A stretch of 30,502 nt of DNA from Bacillota bacterium (GTDB taxonomy: Bacteria > Bacillota > Clostridia > Acetivibrionales > DSM-1351): the NCBI GenBank assembly GCA_023398105.1, contig JAEWST010000139.1:1-30502 (forward strand), written 5' to 3'. A model generated the notes under the pieces. That model ran no database searches, had not been told where the DNA came from, and saw only the letters and a program-made list of their open reading frames with translations. The translations under genes and the position numbers were made by a program. This document shows positions 1-7,935 of this stretch, one piece after another. Numbering within the stretch: the first letter of the stretch is position 1; every line of letters begins with the position of its first letter.

Positions 1-174
1 AACCATATGTCATCATCGCACACTACATATTATGTTACCTTTGAAGTGGCAAGCGGAGACCGTATGGAATTTGAAGTACGTGATAATGAGTATGGAATGC
101 TTGTGGAAAGGGATGTTGGAAAGCTCACATTTCAGGGTACAAGATATTTGGGTTTTGAACGTGTAAGGAGTTAA
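1..174 (+). CDS. DUF2500-type protein, C-terminal fragment
   Basis: An open frame enters from the left edge and stops at TAA 172-174, leaving 57 C-terminal residues. The visible part has the pattern YYVTFEVASGDRMEFEV, then EYGMLVERDVGKLTFQGTRY and a terminal GFERV. This is the typical C-terminus of the DUF2500 family, small membrane-anchored proteins of Firmicutes and Proteobacteria with no established function. The N-terminal membrane segment expected for the family lies outside the window. A strong terminator follows 39 bases downstream, so this gene ends its transcription unit. The family assignment comes from recalled motif similarity, not a search. Confidence 0.75.
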   Translation, partial: NHMSSSHTTYYVTFEVASGDRMEFEVRDNEYGMLVERDVGKLTFQGTRYLGFERVRS

Positions 175-212
175 GGATTAGTGATAGCTTATATAGTAAT
201 TTATTGGTACAA

Positions 213-267
213 AACAAGTGTAAGTGTTTACCATTTTAAATGGCTAAACATTTGCACTTGTTTTTTT
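213..267 (+). terminator. Rho-independent terminator after DUF2500 gene
   Basis: A 17-bp stem (213-229 with 246-262) has only G-U wobbles as imperfections, a 16-base loop, and a run of seven T at 261-267. It separates the DUF2500 gene from the metallophosphoesterase operon. Confidence 0.9.
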
Positions 268-337
268 GTTTATATATGAAACGATTGATTTAAACACGTT
301 AGTGACAATTAAAATATGGTGTTAAATATAAAAAATG

Positions 338-366
338 GTTACAAATATGATGAAATATGGTAAAAT
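338..366 (+). promoter_or_regulatory. Probable sigma-A promoter of the metallophosphoesterase operon
   Basis: An extended -10 element, TGG followed by TAAAAT at 361-366, lies 17 bases downstream of GTTACA (338-343), which resembles TTGACA. The start codon at 445 would sit about 70 bases downstream of transcription start. The same extended -10 context recurs at about 6500 upstream of the mtnK operon. Confidence 0.45.
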
Positions 367-444
367 AAAGTTGTTCATTTCTAAGATTTTCTTTATTAAA
401 AAATAGACAAATTAAAAAAATATATAGTTATAAGTGAGGAAGGT

Positions 445-2289
445 ATGAGGGGATTTTGTGTTTTACATTTGTCCGATTTACATATGGACAGTTGCTGTGA
501 TGATTATTCTTCAATTTATTCTGAATTAATTAAAGATATTAAAAAAATGAAAGAAAATAATAACTTAAATAAATTCATTTTGGTGATCTCAGGAGATATT
601 TTTAATAAAGGTAATATAAAAAAACAATCAAAACTTGTAGTAGAATTCTTAAATGAGGTATGCATTGTTATCGGTATTAATAGAAAGGATATTATTATTG
701 TTCCCGGCAATCATGATATAGTTCGTGATGAATATATCAAGAGCATTATAGATAATATTGAAAATAAAACTATTAAATTTAGTGATACTAATTTTTTAAA
801 AAACAAGTGGATGTTCTTCAATACAGAATTTGAAGATTACAATAAATTTTATATGGATTATACTGAAAATAAAATGAAAGATAATTCAGAATATGAAAGT
901 TTTGGACTATCTATAAAAGAAGTTGGAGAATGTAAAATTGGTATTATAAAGCTTAATAGTTGTTGGTTCTGTAGGGGTGATAATGATTATCAAAAACTAA
1001 GAATTGGAAAGTGGCAATTAGATTACATTCTAAATAAATTAAAGGAAGTAAGGAAAAAAGATATAGAATTTGATTTGACAGTTGCAGTAATGCATCATCC
1101 TTTGACATGGTTAACAGATGCTGAGCAGAAGATGGCTATGAAATATTTTTCTGATGAAAATCTGCTAGGTGTTAATGTTATTATGTGTGGACATGTACAT
1201 AAATCAGAAGTATTTAATTGGTTTGACTTAGATAGTTCAATACTTACTTTAATATCAGGTATCGGATGGGATGCTTCAGATGACTCAAAGGAGTTAAAAC
1301 AATGTAGATATGCTTTATATAAATTTGATACATCAAATCATCTTGTGGAGGTTTGGTTAAAAAAGACAAATAGTAAAGGCAAATTTATTAGTGATACTGA
1401 AGTATATAATAATATTGATACAAAGGGGCATTTTGTTGCTTCTTTAAAGACTAGTATGTTTAATAGCGATAGTTATTTACCAATTTCTACAGTGGGAGGG
1501 GATTATTTTAGATTATATCCTAATAAACTAATTATAGAAGATATAAAAAAGATATCCTTAGAACTTTGCTATGTAAAAACAAAAATGAATAATTACTTAA
1601 ATTATGGATTTAATAGTTTGTTTTCTGAAATAAAGATAAATAAATATTTTACAAGATCTACTGAAGAACGGAAAAAGTTGGAAGAGCTTGATAAACCTAA
1701 TTTGTTAAATGAACTTATTAAAGCAAGAAATAAAAGTTTTATAGAAAAATGGTGGGAGAATATTATAGCTTATATTTTTGAATTATGTTTGAATATACAT
1801 AAAAATGTATTTGGCAAAAAATTAGAATCTGGTGAAAAAAGTGTAAGAGTACATGCAAGAGTATTTGATCCGAAGGATAAAAAATTCAAAAAATTAGTGG
1901 CTATTTGCGGTAGTGGTGCATATGCTGATGATATGACAGATATATCATGGAATGATAGTATGATCTATCATGCATTTAATAAAAAAACTTCACTAGTTAA
2001 AAGTATTAATACTGAATGCCATCAAAATGGTAATAATGACTTAGTTTGGGTAGATTATATTACAATTCCTACTTTAGAAAATGATAAAGATGAAGAATTA
2101 AAAGAAATAGTACCGTATATTAGCCTTGGAATATCTATATCTGATAAGAAATTTACAAATACATTATATTTATTAAATTATTTATCCATAGAAAAATGGA
2201 TTGAAGAATTTTTTTCTGAATATAAACAAAAGTATTTTGGTTGTGGAATTTGTGATATAATAAAATTATACTATAAAATGAGGGATTAA
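445..2289 (+). CDS. Calcineurin-like metallophosphoesterase with C-terminal GAF-like domain
   Basis: The 614-aa protein carries the full metallophosphoesterase motif set: LSDLH (D11, H13), SGD51, PGNHD (N89, H90, D91), MHHP (H217, H218) and CGHVH (H250, H252). It should therefore bind two metals and hydrolyse a phosphoester, which could be a nucleotide, a nucleic acid or a protein phosphate. Residues about 270-460 are an unrecognised helical linker. Residues about 465-595 have the strand-rich pattern of a GAF-like sensor: VRVHARVF, then SMIYHAF, LVKSIN, and LGISI followed by LYLLNYLSIEKWIEEF. No signal peptide is seen, so it is cytoplasmic. The next gene starts two bases after the stop, indicating translational coupling. 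It is far more A/T-rich in codon use than its neighbours and has its own promoter and terminator, which suggests acquisition. The enzyme class is firm; the GAF-like call is my pattern reading. Confidence 0.85.
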   Translation: MRGFCVLHLSDLHMDSCCDDYSSIYSELIKDIKKMKENNNLNKFILVISGDIFNKGNIKKQSKLVVEFLNEVCIVIGINRKDIIIVPGNHDIVRDEYIKSIIDNIENKTIKFSDTNFLKNKWMFFNTEFEDYNKFYMDYTENKMKDNSEYESFGLSIKEVGECKIGIIKLNSCWFCRGDNDYQKLRIGKWQLDYILNKLKEVRKKDIEFDLTVAVMHHPLTWLTDAEQKMAMKYFSDENLLGVNVIMCGHVHKSEVFNWFDLDSSILTLISGIGWDASDDSKELKQCRYALYKFDTSNHLVEVWLKKTNSKGKFISDTEVYNNIDTKGHFVASLKTSMFNSDSYLPISTVGGDYFRLYPNKLIIEDIKKISLELCYVKTKMNNYLNYGFNSLFSEIKINKYFTRSTEERKKLEELDKPNLLNELIKARNKSFIEKWWENIIAYIFELCLNIHKNVFGKKLESGEKSVRVHARVFDPKDKKFKKLVAICGSGAYADDMTDISWNDSMIYHAFNKKTSLVKSINTECHQNGNNDLVWVDYITIPTLENDKDEELKEIVPYISLGISISDKKFTNTLYLLNYLSIEKWIEEFFSEYKQKYFGCGICDIIKLYYKMRD

Positions 2290-2291
2290 TA

Positions 2292-2675
2292 ATGACAATA
2301 AATAAAAGTTCGCAAATTAAATTAAAATCAATATCTAGTTTCAATAAAAATATTGGCAGAAGGGTTTTGCATAGAAAACCTGAATTAAAAATTCCTTTTG
2401 ATAAAGTAGTTTATATAGATAGAATAAAGCTACAATCTCAATTATTACGAATAGAATCTAATCCTCGTAACAAAGAGTCTAGAAAGGCTATAAGTAAGAT
2501 ATATAAAATATTTGATGAGACAATGGATAGAGAGAGAGCTAAGGGGCGTTTTTACTCGAATGTAAGAGTAACATATGGAGACTTAGTAGAGTGTTTTGGG
2601 GGTGTCAATGAAATTCCTAGGCAATATGTTAAATTAGATAGGGAAAGTGAAAAAAAAGTAATAATTGATTTCTAA
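2292..2675 (+). CDS. Hypothetical protein coupled to the metallophosphoesterase
   Basis: A 127-aa, Lys/Arg-rich, soluble protein begins two bases after the metallophosphoesterase stop (TAATAATG), so the two are almost certainly made together. I do not recognise the family. The middle (about residues 50-85) looks helical and charged, with NPRNKESRKAISKIYKIFDE. The C-terminal part holds VRVTYGDLVECFGGVNEIPRQY. No membrane segment, signal peptide, zinc motif or catalytic motif is visible. It could be a binding partner, inhibitor or adaptor for the enzyme; that is inference from gene order only. Confidence 0.75.
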   Translation: MTINKSSQIKLKSISSFNKNIGRRVLHRKPELKIPFDKVVYIDRIKLQSQLLRIESNPRNKESRKAISKIYKIFDETMDRERAKGRFYSNVRVTYGDLVECFGGVNEIPRQYVKLDRESEKKVIIDF

Positions 2676-2703
2676 AATATATCATTTATATAAAAATATA
2701 AAT

Positions 2704-2747
2704 AACCCAAGTTCTGTGATTTGTTAAAAATTAAGGACTTGGGTTTT
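2704..2747 (+). terminator. Rho-independent terminator of the metallophosphoesterase operon
   Basis: A 12-bp stem with one wobble (2704-2715 with 2734-2745) contains the AACCCAAGT core and ends in TTTT at 2744-2747. It closes the two-gene unit 29 bases after the stop of the second gene. Confidence 0.8.
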
Positions 2748-2942
2748 ATTCATTTTATATAACAAATTTGTTATAATCAATAAGGAAAATGATAAGGATT
2801 TTTGAATGAGTTTTGTTAAACATTGCTAACTTATGGATAGTTTAATTATATTTTTGAAAAATTACATCTAAATTTATATTAATTAGCGAAGTGTAGTTAA
2901 TTACAACATTTTTAAAAATGATTTAGAAAGGAACAAACAATC

Positions 2943-3950
2943 ATGTCACAAGTAATATTAGGCAAGACAGGAATCTGCGTTAATAAAAACGGCTTTGGAG
3001 CACTTCCTATACAGCGTATCAGCAGAGAAGAGGCAAAATATATATTAAGAAAAGCATATGACAGCGGTATTGATTTTTATGATACTGCTAGATTTTATAC
3101 TGATAGCGAAGAAAAAATAGGATATGCACTCAGCGATGTCCGTGAAAAAATATATATTGCATCAAAAACAATGACTGATAATGTAAAAGGTTTCTGGGAG
3201 CAATTAAACACCTCTCTAAACTTGTTGAAAACAGATTATTTAGATCTTTATCAATTCCACAATCCTAGTGTCTGCCCTAAACCTAATGATGGTACAGGCT
3301 TGTATGAAGCTATGCTTGAAGCCAAGGACAAAGGAATGCTTCGTCATATTGGTATTACAAATCATAGAATTAAAATTGCTATGGAGGCTGCTGAATCAGG
3401 TTTATACGAGACAATTCAATTTCCTTTCAGCTATTTGGCAACAGATGAGGAAATAGAGCTGGTAAACAGATGTAAAGAATACGGAATCGGGTTTATTGCC
3501 ATGAAGGCATTGTCTGGGGGACTTATTTCTAATTCAGCGGCAGCTTATGCGTATTTGGCACAGTATGATAATGTACTGCCTATTTGGGGTATACAAAAGG
3601 AAACTGAGCTTGATGAATTTATATCCTATACTGAAAATCCACCTGTTTTGAATCAAGAGCTGTCAGCTGTTATTGAACATGATAAAAAGGAGCTTTTTGC
3701 GGAGTTTTGCAGAGGCTGCGGCTATTGTATGCCATGCCCTGTAAACATTGATATCCCAACCTCGGCAAGAATGTCGTTGATGATAAGAAGAGCTCCCACA
3801 TCAGTTTATTTAAGTAAAGAATGGCAGGAAAAGATGAGCAGAATAGATGACTGTATAAATTGCAATCATTGCAAGAACCATTGTCCATATGGGTTAGATA
3901 CTCCAGAGCTATTAAAGAAGAACTGGAAGGATTATAAGAATTTTATTTAG
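2943..3950 (+). CDS. Aldo/keto reductase with C-terminal ferredoxin-like domain
   Basis: The 335-aa protein is an NADPH-dependent aldo/keto reductase with an iron-sulfur tail. The N-terminal TIM barrel carries the usual tetrad context: FYDTARFY (Asp and Tyr), IASKT (Lys) and YQFHNP (His). The C-terminus has two cysteine clusters, C256-x2-C259-x2-C262-x2-C265-P and C304-x2-C307-x2-C310-x3-C314-P, the second being a classical 4Fe-4S pattern. This fusion architecture is common in anaerobes; its substrate is usually unknown. AAAGGA lies about 12 bases before the ATG. The gene appears monocistronic, with a terminator on each side. Confidence 0.9.
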   Translation: MSQVILGKTGICVNKNGFGALPIQRISREEAKYILRKAYDSGIDFYDTARFYTDSEEKIGYALSDVREKIYIASKTMTDNVKGFWEQLNTSLNLLKTDYLDLYQFHNPSVCPKPNDGTGLYEAMLEAKDKGMLRHIGITNHRIKIAMEAAESGLYETIQFPFSYLATDEEIELVNRCKEYGIGFIAMKALSGGLISNSAAAYAYLAQYDNVLPIWGIQKETELDEFISYTENPPVLNQELSAVIEHDKKELFAEFCRGCGYCMPCPVNIDIPTSARMSLMIRRAPTSVYLSKEWQEKMSRIDDCINCNHCKNHCPYGLDTPELLKKNWKDYKNFI

Positions 3951-4306
3951 GTATAATTAATTTTAAGAGTACCATCGCTGTGCTGGAAAAAGCACCTGAT
4001 AAATATGAACCATTATTGTTTGATTGTATTTCACGAACTTTAAATAATTAATTGGTGTCGACAAGCTCTCACTTTCAAATAAGCGAGAGCTTTATTATTG
4101 TAATAAACAATGATGGACAAATAACGTGAGTTGTTTGTTTTGGAACTTTCAGACAATATTTTATATAAATCGTAACATCAATAATAGTAAAGTTTAGTCG
4201 TGTCGTAATAAATATTATAGCTCATTAAAACATATAGAAGCATATTATAGTAATATCTTGTAATTAATATGTATAAATATTTAAAATTATTGTAGGGGGT
4301 TCTTTT
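3951..4306 (+). other. Intergenic stretch with possible gene remnant
   Basis: This 356-base gap contains a short open frame without start (3965-4051) encoding IAVLEKAPDKYEPLLFDC and ending at a TAA. It reads like the tail of a decayed gene and has no recognisable family. A terminator follows at 4063-4092. The remaining 200 bases are AT-rich and probably hold the promoter of the lipoprotein gene, which I could not place. Confidence 0.35.
4063..4094 (+). terminator. Rho-independent terminator after aldo/keto reductase
   Basis: An 8-bp stem AAGCTCTC/GAGAGCTT (4063-4070 with 4085-4092) with a 14-base loop leads into TTTATTATT. It is a moderate terminator, 110 bases after the reductase stop. Confidence 0.65.
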
Positions 4307-4603
4307 ATGAAAAAGAGAATATTGTTAGCTGTTTTTATTGCTTTACTTTTATTTTCACTAACAGGCTGTATTCCAGGTGATGGAACATATACAGCAGATG
4401 ATCCAGCAGGATTTTTTTGGGGCATATGGCATGGATGGATATCACCAATTTCACTTGTTGTAGGATTTTTTGATGAAAACATAAGGGTTTATGAAGTTGC
4501 AAATACAGGCTGGTGGTATGATTTTGGCTTCTACATTGCAATTATCAGCGGATTTGGTGGATTATCCTTGTCTCGCAAGAAAAGCTCAAAAAAAGAGGAT
4601 TAA
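4307..4603 (+). CDS. Small lipoprotein with hydrophobic C-terminal segments
   Basis: The 98-aa protein starts with MKKRILLAVFIALLLFSLTGC, a signal peptide with lipobox LTGC, so Cys21 should be lipidated and anchored on the outside of the membrane. The rest has FFWGIWHGWISPISLVVGFF and a second hydrophobic stretch, YDFGFYIAIISGFGGLSL, followed by a basic SRKKSSKK tail that would stay cytoplasmic. Similar short lipoproteins with a GIWHGWI core are widespread in Firmicutes but have no assigned function, to my recollection. GGGGG lies 8 bases before the ATG. No partner gene is apparent. Confidence 0.8.
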   Translation: MKKRILLAVFIALLLFSLTGCIPGDGTYTADDPAGFFWGIWHGWISPISLVVGFFDENIRVYEVANTGWWYDFGFYIAIISGFGGLSLSRKKSSKKED

Positions 4604-4761
4604 AGCAAAAGAAAACAAATAAATTACATATTGACTTTTCATTGTCATCTGATTTTCAAAATGTTGTTACAAACTTGACATGGTTCTGAAATGGATTTTT
4701 TGGGATAGTTGGAATAAAATGGTTTTGTAAACAGAACAACATTTTGGAAGGGATGATTAAC

Positions 4762-6351
4762 TTGAAAAAAAAAGCAATTAAAATTTTCTCATTAGTAACG
4801 GTATTTCCAATTATGCTTATATGCATTTTTGGAGTATATGCAGCGTCGGTAATGAATGTATATGGAAATTATTACAACATGGGCTGGCAGCAAAGCAACC
4901 CAATATACTCTAATGTAGCTTTAACTGCTAGTTCACCTAATGAAGGGCAAACCTCTGTAAATACTGACACATCAATTACACTAAAATTTTCAGGTAGTAT
5001 TTCATACAAATCATCACAGCTGGAAACGCAAATCTATTTAACTGACAACTCAAACAGAAAAATCAATATTGATATTAAAACAAGCGACAGCGACAAGCTT
5101 GTAATAAAACCTAAGACCAAACTAAATGAAAATACTTCTTACAAGCTTTATGTATACAATTTAAAAGATAATAAAGGGTTTATACTAAAATCAGTGTGTG
5201 TGTCTTTTACTACTGGTAATGCTAACAATAGTAGATTTACTGATGTTGAAAGTAGCCATTGGGCATATAATGCGATAATAGAGCTTAATAATCGTGGGAT
5301 TATTTCTGGGTATTCTGATAAATCCTTTAAGCCAAATGAAAGTGTTACACGCTCACAGTTTGCTTCAATGCTAACTAAGGCACTTAATTTGTCTACGTCA
5401 AGTACTAAGCAAACCTTTGAGGACATACCTGTAAAGAACTGGGACTATAAAGCAGTTGAGGCAGCAAAGATATATTTGACAGGATATAAAGCTGAAAACG
5501 GAAGAATGTATTTTTATGGTAGTAAGAGTTCTGTGCGTGAAGATATGGCAGTTGCATTAGTTAAAGCATTAGGTTTATCGGTGGTAAGTAATGATAGCAA
5601 TTTAAAACGTACATTTACTGATTATGATAGTATATCAAAGAATTTGAGAAGTTATGTTTATACTGCATATGCTAATAATATTATGGTGGGTTCAAATGGA
5701 AAGTTTAACGCACAAGGCTCCTTGACGAGAGCAGAAGCAGCATCACTATTATTAAAGATAGTTGAGAGAACTGAAAAGATAGCTGTCGACGACTCAAAAC
5801 AACTTGATAAGGTGGTGGTAAGTGATTCTGATAACAAAATTAACGATGCCACTTTGAGTAGCTTGAAATATAATGACATTAAAGTACAGGATTTTAAAAA
5901 GAATGTGAGCATATACAATGTAGTGCTGCCTGAAGGTACACGAACTATTCCTAATGTGACAGCCAAAACAAGTGATTCTGAAGCAAAAATATTAATTACT
6001 CAGCCTGTTAAATTACCAGGAAATGCAACGGTTGTTGTAATAGCAGAAGACGGCAGAACCACTATGACATATAAGATTTATTTTCAGGTTAAAGCTAGTA
6101 ATGATACAAAACTTAAAAGTTTGAAATATATGGGGAAAACAATAGATAATTTTGATGCTGATATTACTTATTATAGAGTAAAACTTCGAGCTAAGGATAG
6201 CATTCCTATAGTAACAGCTTCTGCAAAGGATTCTGCTGCAAAAGTAGCTATAACTCAGGCAACTAATATACCTGGTACAGCCAAGGTTGTTGTAACAGCA
6301 GAGGATAAAAAAGCAACTCTTACCTATGAAATATACTTTTATAACGACTAG
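4762..6351 (+). CDS. S-layer-homology surface protein with Ig-like and cadherin-like domains
   Basis: This is an exported protein of about 530 aa. An N-terminal signal peptide (KKKAIKIFSLVTVFPIMLICIF) is followed by an Ig-like Big_5/SbsA-type domain (about 35-145, with the NEGQTSVNTDTSITLKFSG signature). Three SLH repeats (about 155-345) contain HWAYNAI...RGIISGYSDKSFKPNESVTR and later copies; these bind pyruvylated wall polysaccharide. Two cadherin-like beta-sandwich repeats of PF12733 type occupy about 365-450 and 450-528, each opening with LKSLKY/LSSLKY and ending TYKIYF/TYEIYF. Start choice: GGAAGGG at 4746-4752 is spaced correctly for TTG 4762, but is too close for ATG 4753. The SLH repeats sit mid-protein rather than at an end, which is less usual. 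It is probably structural or adhesive. The last bases overlap a 46-nt repeat also found at 27373. Confidence 0.88.
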   Translation: MKKKAIKIFSLVTVFPIMLICIFGVYAASVMNVYGNYYNMGWQQSNPIYSNVALTASSPNEGQTSVNTDTSITLKFSGSISYKSSQLETQIYLTDNSNRKINIDIKTSDSDKLVIKPKTKLNENTSYKLYVYNLKDNKGFILKSVCVSFTTGNANNSRFTDVESSHWAYNAIIELNNRGIISGYSDKSFKPNESVTRSQFASMLTKALNLSTSSTKQTFEDIPVKNWDYKAVEAAKIYLTGYKAENGRMYFYGSKSSVREDMAVALVKALGLSVVSNDSNLKRTFTDYDSISKNLRSYVYTAYANNIMVGSNGKFNAQGSLTRAEAASLLLKIVERTEKIAVDDSKQLDKVVVSDSDNKINDATLSSLKYNDIKVQDFKKNVSIYNVVLPEGTRTIPNVTAKTSDSEAKILITQPVKLPGNATVVVIAEDGRTTMTYKIYFQVKASNDTKLKSLKYMGKTIDNFDADITYYRVKLRAKDSIPIVTASAKDSAAKVAITQATNIPGTAKVVVTAEDKKATLTYEIYFYND

Positions 6352-6384
6352 ATTCAAAATGAAATTTTTCGAATGTACAAAAAT
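6339..6384 (+). repeat. 46-nt interspersed repeat, copy 1
   Basis: This segment spans the last codons and stop of the SLH protein gene. It matches 27373-27418 in the same orientation at 43 of 46 positions. The core is CTAGATTCAAAATGAAATTT. The copy at 27373 lies in the leader of the minus-strand EK-repeat gene. Confidence 0.8.
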
Positions 6385-6396
6385 TCCGTTACATCT

Positions 6397-6442
6397 AACT
6401 CAACTTTCCACAATTTTCAACTGGAAAGTTGAGTTGTTTTTT
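6397..6442 (+). terminator. Rho-independent terminator after SLH protein
   Basis: A perfect 14-bp stem (6397-6410 with 6422-6435) with an 11-base loop is followed by a G and a run of T to 6442. It ends transcription of the SLH protein gene 45 bases after its stop. Confidence 0.92.
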
Positions 6443-6691
6443 AAACCTGTATATACATTAACAAACAATATTTAAGATAATTACTGGAACTATAAAATAA
6501 ATATGGTAAAATAAATTTAAAATGGCAATGAAATTAATATCTATCACTAATCTGACGCTAACTTACATCAAACAAGTAGGGATTTTTCTAAATAGGGAAA
6601 CAAGGTTGAAAAAACTAAAATGAATAGGGGGATTAAGTCCGTGCCAGTACTTTTATTGAGTTTGTACTAGTATGGCATGGATGGATATTTT
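6443..6691 (+). promoter_or_regulatory. mtnK operon promoter and long leader
   Basis: An extended -10 (TGG then TAAAAT at 6507-6512) gives a transcript start near 6519 and a leader of about 170 bases. I looked for SAM-I, SAM-II and T-box signatures and found none. The leader ends in a hairpin (6642-6650 with 6664-6677, one 5-base bulge) that covers a possible nine-codon leader ORF at 6641-6670. The length and structure suggest post-initiation control, but no known riboswitch class is recognisable. Confidence 0.4.
6641..6670 (+). CDS. Possible leader peptide MPVLLLSLY
   Basis: A GTG codon at 6641 lies 9 bases after a strong AGGGGG (6626-6631), the best ribosome-binding site in the leader. It opens a nine-codon frame, MPVLLLSLY, that stops at TAG 6668-6670, just upstream of mtnK. 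mtnK itself has only a weak site. This may be a translated leader coupling ribosome transit to hairpin opening, or it may be coincidental. Confidence 0.3.
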   Translation: MPVLLLSLY

Positions 6692-7921
6692 ATGTCAAAA
6701 TTTGATAAGTATTTTTTGATGGATTCATCTGCTGCAAAGGATTATGCTTTGGAAAAACTAAACTTATTTAATGCCGATGCAGAATTGGAAAGTAAAGAAA
6801 TAGGGGATGGAAATTTAAACTATGTTTTTCGTGTATGGGACAAAAATTCTAGTAGCTCAGTGATAATAAAACAAGCAGGGGATACAGCACGAATATCTAG
6901 TGACTTTAAGCTTTCAACTGATCGTAACAGAATTGAAGCTGAATTACTTGAATATGAGGGAAAATTAGCTAAAGGTCTTGTACCAGTAGTATATAAATAT
7001 GATAACATAATGAGTTGTTGCTCTATGGAGGATTTATCTGACTATACTATTATGCGGCAAGCACTATTACAACATGAAATATTTCCAAGCTTTGCAGATC
7101 AAATAACCACATTTATGGTAAACACATTACTTTTAACTACTGATGTGTTTTTAAACCATAAGGAAAAGAAGGAACTTTTAAAGAGATACATAAATCCTGA
7201 ACTATGCGAGATTACTGAAGATTTGGTGTATACTGAACCTTACAATGATTATAAGCACCGTAATGATGTTTACCCTCCTAATTTAGAATGGGTTAAGAAG
7301 GAACTATATGAAGATGATGAGCTTAAATTGGAGGTTTCGAAGCTTAAATTTGATTTTATGACAAATGCTCAGGCTTTGCTTCATGGTGATTTGCACACTG
7401 GCTCTATATTTATAAATGAAAGTTCAATCAAGGTAATAGATCCTGAATTTGCTTTTTATGGACCAATAGGCTACGATGTTGGAAATGTAATAGCAAATTT
7501 AATATTTGCTTGGGCTAATGCTGATGCTACAGTGCAGAAGGATCAGGAGCGTATAAACTTCAAGAAGTGGATTGAGAAAACTATTACTGAAGTAATTGAT
7601 ATGTTCAACGTTAAATTCCTTAAGCTCTGGAGAGAAGGAGCTACAGAGATTTCAGCTAAAGTTGCTGGCTTTGATGAGTGGTATTTAAAAGCAGTACTAC
7701 ATGATACTGCTGCAGTTGCTGGACTTGAACTTTGTCGTCGTATAGTTGGAATGGCACATGTTAAGGATATTACTTCTATCGAGAATGAAAAAGCTAGAAC
7801 ACGTGCAGAACGTATATGTATGACAGTTGCAAAAAAATACATAAAGAGTCGTGAAAGCTATGTTTCAGGGGAGCATTTTGTTAACACTATACTTGAGGTT
7901 GAAAGCAAATTTTCGAGATAA
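6692..7921 (+). CDS. mtnK: S-methyl-5-thioribose kinase
   Basis: MtnK phosphorylates 5-methylthioribose, and in shunt-type pathways also 5-deoxyribose, at C1 with ATP in the cytoplasm. The 409-aa protein has the family opening EIGDGNLNYVFRVWD (glycine-rich loop) and the MTR-kinase active-site motif LLHGDLHTGSIF with catalytic D233. VIDPEFAFYGPIGYDVGN follows, with metal-binding D250. Length matches the family (about 400 aa). ATG 6692 is preferred over ATG 6677 because GGATGGA is placed for it and MSKFDKYF resembles family N-termini. It is followed 14 bases later by mtnA and then an aldolase, which fixes its pathway. Confidence 0.95.
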   Translation: MSKFDKYFLMDSSAAKDYALEKLNLFNADAELESKEIGDGNLNYVFRVWDKNSSSSVIIKQAGDTARISSDFKLSTDRNRIEAELLEYEGKLAKGLVPVVYKYDNIMSCCSMEDLSDYTIMRQALLQHEIFPSFADQITTFMVNTLLLTTDVFLNHKEKKELLKRYINPELCEITEDLVYTEPYNDYKHRNDVYPPNLEWVKKELYEDDELKLEVSKLKFDFMTNAQALLHGDLHTGSIFINESSIKVIDPEFAFYGPIGYDVGNVIANLIFAWANADATVQKDQERINFKKWIEKTITEVIDMFNVKFLKLWREGATEISAKVAGFDEWYLKAVLHDTAAVAGLELCRRIVGMAHVKDITSIENEKARTRAERICMTVAKKYIKSRESYVSGEHFVNTILEVESKFSR

Positions 7922-7935
7922 GGTAGGGCAAAAAA

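Noticed and set aside
2881..2905. TTAATTA...TTAATTA palindrome upstream of the reductase as an operator
   Set aside because: TAATTA is self-complementary and frequent in such AT-rich DNA; there is no further support.
4675..4680. TTGACA as -35 of the SLH gene
   Set aside because: No acceptable -10 lies 15-19 bases downstream.
6519..6691. SAM-I (S-box) or T-box riboswitch before mtnK
   Set aside because: The conserved S-box core and the T-box TGGNACCGCG sequence are both missing, and there is no terminator before the start codon.
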